Origin: Ascoidea rubescens DSM 1968
Lineage: Eukaryota; Ascomycota; Saccharomycetes; Ascoideales; Ascoideaceae
Direction: 5' to 3'
DNA length: 64,000 nt
Assembly (NCBI RefSeq): GCF_001661345.1
Contig: NW_017962920.1
Location: 248,001-312,000 of the forward strand
How positions within the stretch are numbered: the stretch's first letter is position 1; each line of letters begins with the position of its first letter. The translations under genes were made by a program, and so were the position numbers. This document shows, in pieces, positions 1 through 10,350 of this stretch. The notes under the pieces are model-generated. The model did not search any database, was not told where the DNA came from, and saw only the letters and a program-made list of their open reading frames with translations.

Positions 1-1
1 T

Positions 2-1135
2 GAAGCCGAACAAGCATTTATAAAATCCATTGACAAAAAAACTTTCATAGACGTTGTCTTTAAAATTAGAGTGCGAAGAAACTTCATCACCACTGACTCC
101 CTCTTTTCCATCAAAAAACATAAAAATGACTTGAAAAAATCCCTTCGTGTCGAATTCATTGGCGAATCTGGCCTTGATGCTGGCGGCTTGAAAAAAGACT
201 GGTTCCTTCTCCTAACAAAAAACCTATTCAACCCAGAAAACGCAATGTTCTTCTTTAGCGACGAATCAAATCTCACATGGTTCACCCTAAAACCTATCGA
301 CAATAACTACGAACTATACCACCTAGTAGGCGTCGTCCTCGGCCTAGCCATCTACAACTCAACAATCCTAGACTTGAACTTTCCCTCAGCCTTGTACAAA
401 AAACTACTCAACAAACCAGTAAACATAAACGACTATGCTATCCTATATCCCCAAACTGCCCACGGTCTAAATGCCCTACTAAACTACAACAACGACGACT
501 TTGAAGACATCTTTTCTCTATCCTTTGTTGTCACATACAAAGACCTATTCGGCAACATTCTAACAGCTGATCTAATCCCCAATGGCTCAAACATAAACGT
601 CACCAACAAAAATAAACATCTATACGTTCACAAATACGTCGACTTCTTCTTAAATAAGGCAATCCATCTCCAATTCAATGCCTTCAAATCTGGCTTTGAC
701 AACGTTATTAACGGAAATGCAATCTCCCTATTTTCCTGGGATGAAATCCAACTACTACTCTGTGGTTCCGATGAACAACATGGAAAACTAGATGTCGTAT
801 CACTAAGACGAATCTCAAAGTACAACGGATGGGACTCAGTTCAACAAGCACAAAATAGCAACGTCGTTAACTGGTTCTGGCACTATTTCGAAAACTTAAG
901 CTACCTCCACCAGAAAAAATTATTGCTCTTCGTAACTGGCTCCGATAGACTCCCAGCAATAGGAATCACTTCCCTTAATTTCAAAATCACAAAATTAGGC
1001 GACGATTCAAATAACCTACCAATAGCTCACACTTGCTTCAACGAAATCTGTCTCTACGAATACTCATCAGAAGAAAAGTTTCTTCAAAAATTAGAATTTG
1101 CAATTTTTGAAAGTGAAGGTTTTGAATTGAAATAA
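2..1135 (+). CDS. HUL4: HECT-type E3 ubiquitin ligase, C-terminal part (Hul4-like), 5' partial
   Basis: The reading frame is open from base 2, so the N-terminal part lies outside the window; 377 codons plus stop remain. This is the HECT catalytic domain, which takes ubiquitin from an E2 as a thioester and passes it to substrates. Visible landmarks are the opening motif with GESGLDAGGLKKDWF, the middle HECT motifs, and the catalytic cysteine in the segment LPIAHTCFNEICLYEY (TGC at 1034-1036), followed by the usual C-terminal tail ending in EGFELK. The form GLKKDWFLLLTKNLFNP fits the Hul4 branch better than Rsp5, Tom1 or Ufd4. Family knowledge: Hul4 is a nuclear-associated ligase that helps remove misfolded proteins. 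It converges with URB2 across 180 bp. Confidence 0.85.
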   Translation, partial: EAEQAFIKSIDKKTFIDVVFKIRVRRNFITTDSLFSIKKHKNDLKKSLRVEFIGESGLDAGGLKKDWFLLLTKNLFNPENAMFFFSDESNLTWFTLKPIDNNYELYHLVGVVLGLAIYNSTILDLNFPSALYKKLLNKPVNINDYAILYPQTAHGLNALLNYNNDDFEDIFSLSFVVTYKDLFGNILTADLIPNGSNINVTNKNKHLYVHKYVDFFLNKAIHLQFNAFKSGFDNVINGNAISLFSWDEIQLLLCGSDEQHGKLDVVSLRRISKYNGWDSVQQAQNSNVVNWFWHYFENLSYLHQKKLLLFVTGSDRLPAIGITSLNFKITKLGDDSNNLPIAHTCFNEICLYEYSSEEKFLQKLEFAIFESEGFELK

Positions 1136-1316
1136 CAATCCTATTCCTCCCACTTCATATTCTCTACTTTTAATTCCCTACTTATATCCTACTTCTATTA
1201 TATTTGATCGAGTTTGGTTTCTTTTTCTTTTTTTTCTTTTTTTTCTTCTTTTTCTTCTTTTTCTTTTTTTAAACACACTCAAAACGTATTGTATACTCAG
1301 CTTTTTATATAAACAG
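1136..1316. other. Convergent intergenic spacer HUL4/URB2
   Basis: A 181-bp spacer between two convergent stop codons. It contains a long pyrimidine tract (about 1217-1270, TTTTTC and TTCTTT units) that may serve 3'-end formation of HUL4. No other feature was seen. Confidence 0.5.
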
Positions 1317-4300
1317 CTAATAACTTATCCATTTTCCAAACTTCTTATAATCACCATAAATCTTTTTATAATAAATCCGCCCTGTATTATCCAACAAAGA
1401 ATTAACCATAATCAATTCATCTTGAGTTAATGCATCAAATACAACATACATTCCTTCATTTATCTTGTTTTTATGCTCGTTTTTTCGAAATTGGTAATTC
1501 AAACTAATATAAATAAAATTAACTAAAAACGAAACCAAATACTTTCTAAGAGATCCCTTAATCAAATTAGACGCCGAACTCAATTGAATTGACTCATTTT
1601 CTTTCTTATTCTCATTCTTATTCTTACTTCTACCCTCAGGTTTACGGTTTTCATTTGATGGCTCACATAAATTAGACAACAATCTATTGAACGACTCCAC
1701 ACAATTATCAGAACTCGAAACAACCCTGTTATTCGACTCATTTGAAAAACATTCCAATAATGATTCAAAAACTTTTATAATCAAATGATTTCTATCATTT
1801 AATCTGAATCGGTGATTGTTCAAAATAATCGATAAATTTCCTGTAATCCCAAGATAAATTTCTTCATTCAACTCGCTATCAGACTCAATTAATATCAACT
1901 TGTTGGCTAAATTGCTTAGTAAAATTATCACCATTTCAAATAAATATTGACTAATCATCCATCCGTTTTCAGTCAATGACATTCTAATAGTTTTCAAAAT
2001 CTTTAATATTACTTCCTGCTTTATATTTGAAAATGGATCAACCAAATCATTTTTGTCTCTCATCACCTTTGCACTCTTGAAAATTATGTTTCTTTCATTT
2101 TCTAAAATGGAAGAAAAACTCTGAATTGCCAATTTGCTATAATTGAAATTTTCATTGTGAGTTTCTTTTCTATATTTTGAAACCCTTTTATATAGCTTTA
2201 TTAGTATATCATATTGATATCCCAAAAATTTAAAACTGCTTTCACTATCTGTATCGTTTTCCGCTTTTTCATCTTCTTTCACTTGAAATTCCTTAATTGA
2301 CTTATTTACAAGAATAATTAATTTAACACAATTTAAAAAAGTCACTTGAACATTGATATATTCATCCAATCCAGAATCCAACAATAATAGTCTCTTGCTC
2401 AAACTTTCAAAACTATTTCCACCTTTATTGTTTTCCAAGCCTTCTTTTAAAACAGAATACATGCTTAAAATGTACAATCCATTTCTCAGCTCATTATCAT
2501 CAAAATCATCACTAAAAATTTTGCAATATAATAAAAACAAATTAATTTTTAAATCAAACACTTGTGTTTCGTTAAACCCATTCGCGTCTAACGCATTTAT
2601 GTTTAATGTTGAAATAAATCTCAAAAGTTCCTTTTTTGATTCTTTTGAAACAAACTTCCACTTTAATTCAAAAAGACATCTTGATGTCCAAATCAAATTT
2701 TTTAAATCAAGTATTGTTTTAATACCGGATTTTGCAGTCAAAGAGAATGAGCTATAACAGAAATTGAATAAATTTTCTTCTAAATTATCAAATCCTTTAA
2801 TCTTTTGAAAAGCTTTCTCATTTTTACTTTTTAAAATAACAGATCCAACAAATAACTCTGCTCTAAACTTGTTTCCACATTTTGAGTAGGCCTTGTTTAA
2901 TTCTTTAGTTAACTTTTTCATTAATTTTCGAGAATCTTCAAATTGGTCTAAGTAATTATTCCAGACACTTTCCACTATTTCATTATTTAAAACAGTTTGT
3001 TCATTCAATACTTTGTAACTGTTTAAATTCTTGTTCATTGTTTTATATAAATCAGTTAATGAGCCATCTTGATTAGTTTCTAATTTAGATTTAAAAGTGG
3101 GAAAAACCAAAAGCTTTTTGATAAAAATTTTAGAATTTCGCAATAAATTTATAAAACACACATTTTCTTGAGAAGAGTTAATTTGTTCGAACAAACTAAT
3201 ATTGTTGGTTATCTCATAGCAAACATTTAATAGTTTTATTCTTTGTTGTTTTTTAAAGCAATTTATAGGAATTTTATTTAGTATCACTAAACAACTATTC
3301 GATAAAACAAAAGCTTCAAGTTTGGTTATTAAATATTCATAATTTGTATCTATCAATTTTTCAATTATTCTTGTCTGTTCAAATATTAAATCATTTTGAA
3401 AAATTTCAATATTTTCATTAGTATACTTTTCCTGGAACAATGCATCTATTAGTTGTTTTTGGTTTTCATCATTTGCAAAATTTTCAACCAAAATAAAAAA
3501 TCTTTGAAACACAATATCTAAACAAGGTTTGTCATTACTAAAAAGGCTAAGAAGGAAAGATAATAAAGAATCAAAATCAATTCGAGTAGAATTATCACCT
3601 ATAACTATATTCGGAAATATTTCAATAATTCTGAGTGTAGTCCAAAAGAAATTTGAGGGTAAAAGCTGATTTTGTTTTATAAGAAAATTTATCTTCAAAA
3701 TTAACAATTTTAAATTTATCGTTTCATTAGCAAAAGAATCTATATTTGAATCAACTTCTAATGATATAAATTCATCAAAATCATCGTAAATATATAATAG
3801 GTTATAAAATAATACCCAGATATAGTTATTTATTATTAAAAATTTATCATTGGAAAGATTGATAATTGAATTGATAATATTTACAAAATTTGCTTTTAGC
3901 TTTTTGATAATACTGGAATTTTTAAGATTGAATTGATAGTTATTATTAAAAGAATCTAGTATTATATTTGTTAGGGATATATTTTTTTTAAGAATTTTAA
4001 AAAAATCAGATTGGTCATCATTAGATTGGTTATTTGAAATAAAATTAATGAAATTCAATATATCAGAAACTAAAAATGATGATAATGATTCCAATTGATT
4101 TACAGAAAGTTTATTTATATTCTGAGTTATTATAGATAAATTGCTTGGATTGTTTATTAGGGATTCATCAATGAGCATAAAATGAGAAAATATTTTTATA
4201 AAGTCAGTAAATGAGTTTAGTGAGATATAATTGTTGAGAATTGTTAGAAATAGACAATCAACTTGATCCTTTGTAAAAAAAGAAGGTGAAGTTGAGTTGG

Positions 4301-5900
4301 AAATATTAAAAAATAATAACCTTTTAAATATAATTGGAGAATAGGTGATACTTAATTTTGGATTGAAATTTAATATGGTTTGAATAAAATTAAGATTAAT
4401 ATTGTTATTTATGTCGTGATCGGTATAATCTAGAAATTTTTTAAATAAATCAAATTGAATTTGATATTGATTCGGACTGCAGAAATTTGTTAGTGATAAC
4501 TCATTTTTAGATGAAAATATTTGCAAATTTAATAAATTTTCTAAAAAATCATAAGAAAATTCAATATTTTTGTTGAAAGAAATTAAATTTCTGGGATTTA
4601 AGATGGAATTATTTTTAATTAAATCGATCACGTATGAATATAGAGAACAAGATAAAGAGGAATCTGAAGTGCTCAAAGACTCTTTTTCTTTGATTTTTTC
4701 ATCTTTGTTATTATTACCATTACCATTATCATTATCATTATTCTTATTAGATAAATAATGAAAATTTAAATTAATTAAATCGAATGCAGAAAATGAGGAA
4801 TTGGTTAAGATTAAGTTGGAGAAATTTTCATTTAAAGATAAATTATTTTCCAATTTGATATAATTGTTTAAATTAAACAAATGATTTATTAAAAAAGTGG
4901 AGTATAGTAAAGAAATCAAATCATTGTTGATAAGATTTTGGTTATCTGCATTTTCAGATAGTGAATTTAAAATGTCCAAAAAAACTTTAATGTTATCGAA
5001 TAATTTAATAGAGGTTGTTTCATTATTGAAAAAAAATTTAAGAGTCAAGTAATTATTGAATTTTATAATAGCTAATGCATCGGGATGATTTGAATTATTG
5101 ATTATATAATGGCGAGAAATTAGAAGCATATTGTAATTACATGTGTTGATAAAATTAAGTGTAAATTCCTGATTTATTGAATCGGACAACTTGTTATTTA
5201 TATCAAAAATATGGTTGTATAGTCTAATGATTACTTTATAGGAATTAAATATTATTAGATCTGTGTCAATTTTATTAGTATTATTATTAATTAAATCTGA
5301 GGAAAGTTTTAGAAAATTAGCAAAAACTGAGCTGAAAAAAAAATCATTAATGTTGTGGTTAATTTGAAATTGATTTAAATTAAGTAAATTGTTGTTCAAA
5401 ATATAGGATAAAACAGGCAAAAAATTGTCAACCAAGCTTTTGATGTTACTTATAACTTTATGATAATTCGCATCATTAATGTAAGACAAATCAGTTATTG
5501 AATTTAACAATATCGTTTTCAAAATATTTAGAATTTTCAAGAATTTTAGTGAATTATTTCTTTTCAAAAGTAAGGTATTTGAATTGGATGCCTTGAAAGA
5601 ATCAAATAATGTGATTAAGATCTGGTAAATCCTAGGGTCCAATTTGAAATCAAAGTATTTGTTCTGATCATTGAGCCTATCAATAAGCAAATCAAGCATA
5701 AACAACAGTTTGTTGGGCAAATAAACAGTTTGGTCTGCTGAATCTGATAGAAGGTAGTGCATCAAGTTTATTATATGGTCCAAATTATAGTTGTTGGAGG
5801 CCCTGAGATACTTTGTGATTGACTGAGCAGAAGACAAGTCGCATCCAGGAAACCCAAACCCCCCATCCACCTCCATCAGCAATTCTTGAGCCATCAGCAT
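1317..5900 (-). CDS. URB2: Urb2/Npa2-family ribosome biogenesis protein
   Basis: A 1527-residue, mostly helical, Asn/Leu-rich protein. The C-terminus (FDALTQDELIMVNSLLDNTG, then YYKKIYGDYKKFGKW) matches the conserved end of the Urb2/Npa2 family. Family knowledge: Urb2 is a nucleolar pre-60S factor that works with Urb1 in early 27S pre-rRNA maturation. The S. cerevisiae protein is about 1170 residues, so this copy is longer, partly through Asn-rich and KE-rich inserts (for example NNDNDNGNGNNN). I chose the first ATG in the frame (complement of 5898-5900); the open frame upstream of it begins with non-ATG codons. A second ATG lies two codons later. The N-terminal coding end is clearly more GC-rich than the rest. 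An RRPE element lies about 85 bp upstream. Confidence 0.85.
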   Translation of the reverse strand: MLMAQELLMEVDGGFGFPGCDLSSAQSITKYLRASNNYNLDHIINLMHYLLSDSADQTVYLPNKLLFMLDLLIDRLNDQNKYFDFKLDPRIYQILITLFDSFKASNSNTLLLKRNNSLKFLKILNILKTILLNSITDLSYINDANYHKVISNIKSLVDNFLPVLSYILNNNLLNLNQFQINHNINDFFFSSVFANFLKLSSDLINNNTNKIDTDLIIFNSYKVIIRLYNHIFDINNKLSDSINQEFTLNFINTCNYNMLLISRHYIINNSNHPDALAIIKFNNYLTLKFFFNNETTSIKLFDNIKVFLDILNSLSENADNQNLINNDLISLLYSTFLINHLFNLNNYIKLENNLSLNENFSNLILTNSSFSAFDLINLNFHYLSNKNNDNDNGNGNNNKDEKIKEKESLSTSDSSLSCSLYSYVIDLIKNNSILNPRNLISFNKNIEFSYDFLENLLNLQIFSSKNELSLTNFCSPNQYQIQFDLFKKFLDYTDHDINNNINLNFIQTILNFNPKLSITYSPIIFKRLLFFNISNSTSPSFFTKDQVDCLFLTILNNYISLNSFTDFIKIFSHFMLIDESLINNPSNLSIITQNINKLSVNQLESLSSFLVSDILNFINFISNNQSNDDQSDFFKILKKNISLTNIILDSFNNNYQFNLKNSSIIKKLKANFVNIINSIINLSNDKFLIINNYIWVLFYNLLYIYDDFDEFISLEVDSNIDSFANETINLKLLILKINFLIKQNQLLPSNFFWTTLRIIEIFPNIVIGDNSTRIDFDSLLSFLLSLFSNDKPCLDIVFQRFFILVENFANDENQKQLIDALFQEKYTNENIEIFQNDLIFEQTRIIEKLIDTNYEYLITKLEAFVLSNSCLVILNKIPINCFKKQQRIKLLNVCYEITNNISLFEQINSSQENVCFINLLRNSKIFIKKLLVFPTFKSKLETNQDGSLTDLYKTMNKNLNSYKVLNEQTVLNNEIVESVWNNYLDQFEDSRKLMKKLTKELNKAYSKCGNKFRAELFVGSVILKSKNEKAFQKIKGFDNLEENLFNFCYSSFSLTAKSGIKTILDLKNLIWTSRCLFELKWKFVSKESKKELLRFISTLNINALDANGFNETQVFDLKINLFLLYCKIFSDDFDDNELRNGLYILSMYSVLKEGLENNKGGNSFESLSKRLLLLDSGLDEYINVQVTFLNCVKLIILVNKSIKEFQVKEDEKAENDTDSESSFKFLGYQYDILIKLYKRVSKYRKETHNENFNYSKLAIQSFSSILENERNIIFKSAKVMRDKNDLVDPFSNIKQEVILKILKTIRMSLTENGWMISQYLFEMVIILLSNLANKLILIESDSELNEEIYLGITGNLSIILNNHRFRLNDRNHLIIKVFESLLECFSNESNNRVVSSSDNCVESFNRLLSNLCEPSNENRKPEGRSKNKNENKKENESIQLSSASNLIKGSLRKYLVSFLVNFIYISLNYQFRKNEHKNKINEGMYVVFDALTQDELIMVNSLLDNTGRIYYKKIYGDYKKFGKWISY

Positions 5901-6325
5901 CAATTGCACCAGCTTCAACACTCCAGCTTCAATGTTCCAGCTGCTGATTGTCTCCAGCTTTTTTTCTCAAAACCGAATCTTGAGCTGAAAAATTTCCAAA
6001 TCAAAAAAATAAAATTCATCCACGTGCAAAAGCAATGACATCCCATTTGTAGAGGTGGAATAAGGGCTTTAAAGTATGTAGCTCTAATGCGACTTGTGCG
6101 CCTTGACACATACAAATACAACTGAATGCATTGGTACCTCAGCGATGGCTTGTTGTTCATTTGATCCGCCGCTGTGGGTTGAAACCCCAAAGTACAAAAG
6201 CTCATTCCTACCACTTTTGGTGCTTTTGGTGTTTTTGTTGGTATCTTTCGTGAGATAAGAAGAACCACCAGATTCTTTTTATCTTGTGCTGCCTTTGGCT
6301 GTTTTTTATATTGTTTTCTTTTATT
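5901..6325. promoter_or_regulatory. Divergent promoter region URB2 / dipeptidyl aminopeptidase
   Basis: A 425-bp divergent promoter, more GC-rich than its surroundings. It holds an RRPE match, a partial PAC-like element (GCGATGG at 6142-6148) and an E-box CACGTG at 6021-6026. An open frame on the minus strand across 5915-6403 has no ATG-anchored homology and is treated as chance. Confidence 0.5.
5986..5995 (+). promoter_or_regulatory. RRPE-type element upstream of URB2
   Basis: TGAAAAATTT, an exact match to the ribosomal-RNA-processing element that in yeasts is bound by Stb3 and marks ribosome-biogenesis genes. It lies about 85 bp upstream of the URB2 start codon. The assignment rests on motif identity plus the function of the adjacent gene. 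Confidence 0.6.
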
Positions 6326-9100
6326 ATGGACCACTCTCGTTTTCTGGACTTCGAAGAATTCTATCCTGAAGAAAAACATCCAAGTTTGTTCGAGCAATCT
6401 CATCTCTCCTCATCACCTTCATTTTCCTCCATCTCTCGCTTATCCCCAGCATATTTAGCTGAGACTCAAGCCAAAACCAGAAAAGATAAATATCAGAAAA
6501 TCATTATCTTTAGCTCGTTGTTATCCCTGATAATCTGGGGTTCCTTTTTTTTAATTCGGGCCATTTCTTTCTTTTATCAAGATTACAACAGCTCATCTTT
6601 TCTTTTAAACCAAAATCCGAATGATTACTCCAATTTAAAACGTCAGGAAATTTTAATCAACGAGATTAACTATGATTTATTCTCGGAAAACAAGGTCCCA
6701 AGTCTGCTCTTTAACGAAAATGTTATTAACGAGAGCGACTTTCAAGCGAATAGCAAAAATCAGTTATCTTTAAATTTAATTAGAAATGGGACTTTTTCTC
6801 CAGATTTTAAATCTTTTCAATGGATCTCGTCTAATGAAACTGGTACTTATTTAACAAAAGAAAATAACTCTTACGTTATTAAAAAAATCAATAACGATTC
6901 CTACGCAAATATCTTATACAATAATACTTACTTTATTCATCAGAATATTAATTATACAATTGATGATTTAATCGCGTCTCCGAATTTTGATTTTGCTTTA
7001 ATTCAATCAAATAGAACAAAACAATGGAGACATTCCTCTTTCTCGATTTATTGGTTATTAGATATTAATTCGTTAGAAATTACTCCAATTTATGATGATT
7101 CATCAAAAATATCAGTTATTAATTGGTCTCCTGATTTAGTTCATTTATCCTTTGTTTTAGATAATAATCTTTACATTAAAAATATTCTTTCAGGCCAAGT
7201 TACACAATTGACTTTTGATGGTAACCATGAAATCTTTTATGGAAAACCAGATTGGGTTTATGAAGAAGAAGTATTTGAAAATGATTTTGCAATGTGGTGG
7301 TCTCCCAATGGAGACTATTTAACTTTCATGAAAACTAATGACACTTTTGTACCTCAATTTCCAATTCCTTATTTTGTTCAAAGAGATAATCAAAATTATC
7401 CTGATTTAGTCAATATTAAATATCCAAAAGCTGGTGCTTCAAACCCAATTGTTTCTATGATGATTTATAATTTATTAGACAATAAACTTACAGAAATCTC
7501 TGACTTTAAGCATCTTAATGATCCTTTAATTACTGAAGTGACGTGGGTAGGAACAAAAAAATTCCTTTTAAGAGTAACAAACAGATCAAGCGATTTATTA
7601 AAATCCTATGTGATTAATGCTGACTCCAATACTTCATATCTTGTTAGATCTGAAGACGCTTCAAAGGACGGTGGATGGTTTGAAATCACTCAAGATACTA
7701 TTTATGTTCCTGCTGATTCTTCAAAAGGCAGGCCTCATGATGGTTATATTGATGTTATTGTTCATGACGGTTATGATCATTTGGCTTATTTTTCACCTCC
7801 AGAATCTTTATCCCCAAAAAAGATTTTAACCAAAGGTGAATGGGAAGTTACTAATGGTGTTTCAGCTTTTGATCCTGACAATAACCTTGTTTATTTTTTA
7901 GCGACAAAACGTTCTTCCATTGAAAGACACTTATATTCAGTTGATTTGAACGGCCAGAATTTTAAATCAATTTCAAATGATAATGAACATGGTTGGTATT
8001 CTTCCTCTTTTTCAAAGGATTCAAAATATTTATTACTAAATTATAATGGTCCTAAAGTTCCTTATCAAAAATTAATCAATCTATCTAGTAATAAAAATAA
8101 TTCAACTGAAAAGGACTTTGATTCAATTATAATCACAAATAACAATGATTTATCAAAGACCTTATCCAAATTTGATATTCCAAGAATTTCATTTAATGAA
8201 TTAAATCTTGGTAAGGATGAAAACAATAATGATATCATTGTCAACTCTTTGGAAATCAAGCCTCCTAACTTTGACCCTTCAAAGAAATATCCTCTTTTAT
8301 TCTATGTTTATGGTGGTCCAATCTCTCAATTAGTTCAACAAAGATTTTCAATTGGATTCTCACATTTAGTATCTGCACAATTAAATTCTATTGTTGTTAC
8401 CGTTGATGGTAGAGGCACTGGCTATAAAGGCAGAGATTTTAGATCTATTGTGCGTAACAATTTAGGTTACTACGAGGTGGTTGACCAATTATCTGCTGCG
8501 AAAATTTACACTCAAAAATCATATATCGACTCGGAAAGAACTGCTATTTGGGGTTGGAGTTATGGTGGTTTCATGACTTTAAAAACTTTGGAACACGATA
8601 CTGAACAATTATTTAAATACGGTATCTCTGTTGCACCTGTTACTGACTGGGCTTTCTATGATTCAATTTATACTGAAAGATATATGCATACTCCTCAAGA
8701 TAATTCGGATGGTTATTTCAATGCTTCAATTGGAAATTTTAATATAACAAATTTTCAAACTAAAAAAAGGTTTTTGGTTTGTCATGGTACTGGCGATGAC
8801 AATGTACATTTTCAAAATTTTTTGAAATTTGTTGATAATTTAAATTTAAATTCAATTGAAAATAATTTCGATATGATGGTCTTTCCAGATAGTGATCATT
8901 CTATTAATCACCATAATGGAAATAAGATCATTTTTAATAAAATTTTATGGTGGCTAAAAATGGCATTCAATGGTGAGTTCGATGGTTTTAATACTTACAA
9001 TTATCATAATGAACAATTGCTCGGTAATAATGATGTTTATTATAATTCTATGGGTTATCATTCAGATGATGATGAGGATTACTCTATTTCTGCTTTATAA
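6326..9100 (+). CDS. STE13: Dipeptidyl aminopeptidase of the Ste13/Dap2 type (S9B serine protease)
   Basis: A 924-residue type II membrane protein. A cytosolic tail of about 55 residues precedes one membrane anchor (around IIIFSSLLSLIIWGSFFLI), followed by a lumenal part with an eight-bladed propeller-like region and a C-terminal alpha/beta hydrolase domain. The catalytic serine is in GWSYGGF (Ser745), the aspartate in GTGDDNVHF (824-825) and the histidine in DSDHS (His858). The substrate-binding double Glu is in DWVYEEEVFENDFAMWW. Family knowledge: these enzymes remove X-Pro or X-Ala dipeptides; Ste13 trims alpha-factor in the late Golgi and Dap2 acts in the vacuole. The length is nearer Ste13 (931), but the short tail lacks a clear Golgi-retention motif, so Dap2 is possible. 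The start is the ATG giving MDHSRF; an earlier in-frame ATG-like codon would add only 14 hydrophobic residues. Confidence 0.85.
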   Translation: MDHSRFLDFEEFYPEEKHPSLFEQSHLSSSPSFSSISRLSPAYLAETQAKTRKDKYQKIIIFSSLLSLIIWGSFFLIRAISFFYQDYNSSSFLLNQNPNDYSNLKRQEILINEINYDLFSENKVPSLLFNENVINESDFQANSKNQLSLNLIRNGTFSPDFKSFQWISSNETGTYLTKENNSYVIKKINNDSYANILYNNTYFIHQNINYTIDDLIASPNFDFALIQSNRTKQWRHSSFSIYWLLDINSLEITPIYDDSSKISVINWSPDLVHLSFVLDNNLYIKNILSGQVTQLTFDGNHEIFYGKPDWVYEEEVFENDFAMWWSPNGDYLTFMKTNDTFVPQFPIPYFVQRDNQNYPDLVNIKYPKAGASNPIVSMMIYNLLDNKLTEISDFKHLNDPLITEVTWVGTKKFLLRVTNRSSDLLKSYVINADSNTSYLVRSEDASKDGGWFEITQDTIYVPADSSKGRPHDGYIDVIVHDGYDHLAYFSPPESLSPKKILTKGEWEVTNGVSAFDPDNNLVYFLATKRSSIERHLYSVDLNGQNFKSISNDNEHGWYSSSFSKDSKYLLLNYNGPKVPYQKLINLSSNKNNSTEKDFDSIIITNNNDLSKTLSKFDIPRISFNELNLGKDENNNDIIVNSLEIKPPNFDPSKKYPLLFYVYGGPISQLVQQRFSIGFSHLVSAQLNSIVVTVDGRGTGYKGRDFRSIVRNNLGYYEVVDQLSAAKIYTQKSYIDSERTAIWGWSYGGFMTLKTLEHDTEQLFKYGISVAPVTDWAFYDSIYTERYMHTPQDNSDGYFNASIGNFNITNFQTKKRFLVCHGTGDDNVHFQNFLKFVDNLNLNSIENNFDMMVFPDSDHSINHHNGNKIIFNKILWWLKMAFNGEFDGFNTYNYHNEQLLGNNDVYYNSMGYHSDDDEDYSISAL

Positions 9101-9437
9101 TTAATCTTTGTGATATTTATTGTTTTTATCATTATCATTATCGTTTTGATGGTGTGATCGTTAACGTTTTTTATTCTGTTCTAGTTCTTATTTTTATTTG
9201 TTCTTCATTTTTTTCATCTTCATTTTTATTTTTATTTTTGTCATTTACTCTTGATTAATATTTAAAAAAGCATAAAAAAAGTTGAAAAAGCATAAAAGTT
9301 GGAAATTTGTTTTATTTTTTATTTTTATTTTTATTTTTAGCTTTAGTTTTGGTTTTAGTTTTTTATTTATTTTGTTTTCAGCTCATTATTTGGTCTGTTT
9401 TATTTCCTTCATATTCTAATAATAGTTGGTTTTTTCT
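9101..9437. other. Convergent intergenic spacer
   Basis: A 337-bp AT-rich spacer between the convergent protease and KRE1-like genes. It holds T-rich tracts and simple repeats of TTTTTA around 9309-9340. The open frame at 9307-9549 is a product of these repeats and is not a gene. Confidence 0.5.
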
Positions 9438-9836
9438 TCAGAGAACATTAATAACCATAAATGCTGTAGTAAAAATAAGCAATATAAAAACTAAATTCCA
9501 GGAAGTTCCATTTCTCTTTAAACCTTTACTTTCCTCATCTTTGAGTTGAGAATATTTATTTTGGAAATTCATAGTTGAAGAACCATCGTCGTCTGTTTTA
9601 TAATTGCTTGAAACCAAGTGCAAATTCCCTGCTTTTGGCATTATCATCACTTTTGTTTTTAGTTCTCTGAATTGTTGAGTGAAAATAGACTGTGTTGTTC
9701 TTGTAATACCACTTTCATCAGTTCCTGTTACCCAAACCAAAGTGGGAAGAGTGGTGGTCGGCGATGGTTTAGCAAATTCAAGATTCAATGCATTGACCCA
9801 AGCCCAGAGATAAATGATGGGTAGAAAAAACTTCAT
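9438..9836 (-). CDS. KRE1: KRE1-like GPI-anchored cell wall protein
   Basis: A 132-residue secreted protein. An N-terminal signal peptide (FFLPIIYLWAWVNA) is followed by a Thr/Pro segment and the motif TLVWVTGTDESGITRTTQS, similar to the WVTGTD..G...TT..S..Q.F motif of fungal Kre1 proteins. The C-terminus is a hydrophobic stretch (about 20 residues ending INVL) after a basic patch and NGTS, as in a GPI-attachment signal. Family knowledge: Kre1 is a wall glycoprotein needed for beta-1,6-glucan assembly. S. cerevisiae Kre1 is about 310 residues with a long Ser/Thr region; this copy is much shorter, as in other short Kre1/Pga1-like fungal forms. The start ATG is unambiguous. The name is by motif only. 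Confidence 0.65.
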   Translation of the reverse strand: MKFFLPIIYLWAWVNALNLEFAKPSPTTTLPTLVWVTGTDESGITRTTQSIFTQQFRELKTKVMIMPKAGNLHLVSSNYKTDDDGSSTMNFQNKYSQLKDEESKGLKRNGTSWNLVFILLIFTTAFMVINVL

Positions 9837-10350
9837 TTTTGATTATTTAGTCAGTTTTAGAATTGTTTTAAAGATAAAATCAAAGTAAAAATATAAACAA
9901 CCTATTATGAGCATTAGTGGGGTTTTTTTTTGTTCTCATATTGAAAAAAATGAATCTACCACAAAAGCACAAAACTGTTGCAAATAAAAGGGCAAAAGTA
10001 TTTGGCATATATTGACTACAAAAAGTTGTGTTATTAAATGGTCATCACAATGTTTATATAAATTTATATAATATAATCATAATGTCAATTGAAAAAGAAT
10101 TGCAGCAGCAATGACTGATATAATTCTGTTATAGTTTAATAATATAAGAAGGAAAAAAAAAACGTTATAACAAGAACGTCTATTGATAAAAGTATCAAGT
10201 AGATTATTTTGAAGTCTTTTGAACAAAAATATAATATGGGAAATATAGTCAATAGAAGAGAAAAATAAGAGTTAAAAATAGAAAACAGAAAGAAAGAAAA
10301 TTTAACAAAATAAAAAAAAATCAAATAAAGAAGAAAATCAAAAATTTTAG
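9837..10350. other. Intergenic: KRE1-like promoter and PPS1 3' region
   Basis: 514 bp, strongly AT-rich. The left part is the promoter of the minus-strand KRE1-like gene, with an AT-only stretch around 10050-10080 (ATAAATTTATATAATATAAT). The right part is the downstream region of PPS1. I see no gene; the open frame at 10136-10324 is T-rich low complexity. Confidence 0.5.

Noticed and set aside
5915-6403. 162-codon minus-strand frame between URB2 and the aminopeptidase
   Set aside because: It overlaps the starts of both real genes, begins on the wrong side of the promoter and shows no recognisable protein features.
9307-9549. 80-codon hydrophobic frame after the aminopeptidase gene
   Set aside because: It is translated from T-rich simple repeats and overlaps the 3' end of the KRE1-like gene.
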